A DNA stretch of 64,000 nucleotides from Neorhizobium tomejilense. Lineage in GTDB: Bacteria; Pseudomonadota; Alphaproteobacteria; Rhizobiales; Rhizobiaceae. Position numbers and translations under genes: made by a program. The notes under the pieces were generated by a model. The model saw nothing but the letters and a program-made list of their open reading frames with translations, ran no database searches and was not told the DNA's origin. Positions 63,340-64,000 of this stretch are shown piece by piece. Location: positions 62,001 to 126,000 of the forward strand of contig PVBG01000013.1 in NCBI GenBank assembly GCA_002968845.1, given 5' to 3'. Within the stretch, counting starts at the first letter, position 1. The number at the start of each line of letters is the position of its first letter.

Positions 63340-63927
63340 TCACGGTCGGGCCGGACGCCGGAAATCCTCGGGCAAAAGCATGGTCTCGATATGCGGGACC
63401 AGGCGGTTGCGGGACAGGCTGAAGAGCTGGTTCGCATCGACGATGGTGAAGCCGAGCTTCTTCTGGACGTTCAGCGAGGCCAGATTGTCCGCAAAGGCGC
63501 CGGAAAAGACTTGCGCTTCCGGCATCCGCCGGAAGAAACGTTCCAGCGCCCCGGCCACCGCTTCGGTCATGTAGCCCCGATCCCAGTAGAGCCGGTTCAG
63601 CCAGTAGCCTAGACGCCATTGACCGCGTCGCGGCTCCAGGCAGACGGCGCCGATATGGGTGTCGTCACCGGTGGTAATCGCCAGCGTCCAGTCCGGCAGG
63701 ATGCCGGATGCATGCGGGACGAGCCAGTCCAGCGCGTCCTGGCGGTCATAGGGCTGCGGCACCCGCGCCAGCATGCGGGCGACCTTGAAATCGCCAAGCG
63801 ATTCGGCAATCGCCGTCGCATCGGTGATCTTGTGCGGGCGAAGAACCAGCCTTTCCGTGGTGATGACCGGGCAGGGGCCGGGCATCGTGACAGTCGAACT
63901 CGTCTTCTGGAGGACGGCGGCGTTCAT
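63340..63927 (-). CDS. GNAT-family N-acetyltransferase
   Basis: The 195-residue protein has the RimJ/RimL-type acetyltransferase layout: ITTERLVLRPHKITDATAI, then GYWLNRLYWDRGYMTEAV (acetyl-CoA pyrophosphate loop) and SGAFADNLASLNVQKKLGF. The ATG at 63927 follows GGGGAGA by seven bases. Its start overlaps the stop of the upstream partial gene (ATGA). The acceptor is unknown. It belongs to a leftward unit that may be co-transcribed with that gene and lies upstream of obgE with the EEP gene inserted between. Confidence 0.9.
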   Translation of the reverse strand: MNAAVLQKTSSTVTMPGPCPVITTERLVLRPHKITDATAIAESLGDFKVARMLARVPQPYDRQDALDWLVPHASGILPDWTLAITTGDDTHIGAVCLEPRRGQWRLGYWLNRLYWDRGYMTEAVAGALERFFRRMPEAQVFSGAFADNLASLNVQKKLGFTIVDANQLFSLSRNRLVPHIETMLLPEDFRRPARP

Positions 63928-64000
63928 CGCAGTTCTCCCCAGCTTCTCAAGGACATCCAGGTCTTGCGATCGAGCCGGAACCACTCGACGGCGACCATGC
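63924..64000 (-). CDS. C-terminal end of an upstream gene, probably another GNAT acetyltransferase (partial)
   Basis: Reading leftward from the window edge, a frame ends with MVAVEWFRLDRKTW and a short tail, stopping at a TGA that overlaps the next ATG by four bases. The V-E-W-F-R-L-D-R-K-T-W end looks like the tail of rhizobial GNAT proteins that precede obgE. Only 24 codons are present, so this rests on the overlap and recall of that tail. Confidence 0.55.
   Translation of the reverse strand, partial: MVAVEWFRLDRKTWMSLRSWGELR

Overview
The window is a 64-kb piece of an alphaproteobacterial chromosome. It is most likely Rhizobiaceae (Rhizobium, Agrobacterium, Neorhizobium or a relative). 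I infer this from gene order (ppsR-like/hemE flanking an origin-like gap, then rho-mnmE-mnmG-rsmG-parA-parB-holA-lptE-leuS), the alphaproteobacterial GAAC-N7-GAAC LexA box, trcR (DUF1013), the giant NAD-glutamate dehydrogenase, and high-GC coding sequence. The genus cannot be fixed by reading alone. I saw no insertion sequence, prophage, CRISPR array, tRNA or rRNA.

Region 1-10.7 kb is the probable replication origin and segregation locus. Leftward genes aroE (partial), maf and a DUF299 kinase regulator diverge from rightward hemE-hemJ across a 404-bp gap with DnaA-box-like sites and an AT-rich end. Near-perfect parS palindromes lie at 97, 6385 and 8334, with a weaker one at 3587. parA-parB follows the tRNA/rRNA modification genes mnmE, mnmG and rsmG.

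Region 10.7-27.5 kb holds housekeeping genes: holA-lptE-leuS (leftward, overlapping), yggS, two acyl-CoA synthetases (prpE-like and acsA) flanking trcR, a thermonuclease-fold protein, an SDHAF4-like succinate dehydrogenase assembly factor, htpX-rsmB, a heparinase-like protein and purH. Region 27.5-45.3 kb has an inverted pair of palindromic repeats, an MFS protein, NAD-GDH, pdxY, a beta-carbonic anhydrase, a lytic transglycosylase, asd, an MHS transporter with a large insert, a PAP2 phosphatase, leuB / Rid-like / leuD, a small membrane protein, a CitE-like lyase with DUF1737, and a minimal metallopeptidase.

Region 45.4-51.3 kb is a complete SOS mutagenesis cassette (imuA-imuB-dnaE2) behind a perfect LexA box. 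It is followed by bfd-bfr for iron storage. Region 52.3-64 kb is a leftward string: rppH, a divergent polysaccharide deacetylase, ctpA, an envC-like gene, rlmH, rsfS, nadD, proA, proB and obgE, then a rightward EEP-family protein and two leftward GNAT genes.

The window is mostly core genome. The least expected signal is upstream of asd. A short ORF of 39 codons has its own promoter-like sequence and ribosome binding site and ends in a Lys/Thr-rich tail. asd makes the precursor of lysine, threonine and methionine, so this looks like a possible attenuation leader peptide. Other points of interest are the parS/oriC architecture, with one parS inside rsmG and one on the mnmE stop codon, and the 155-nt imuA/imuB overlap.
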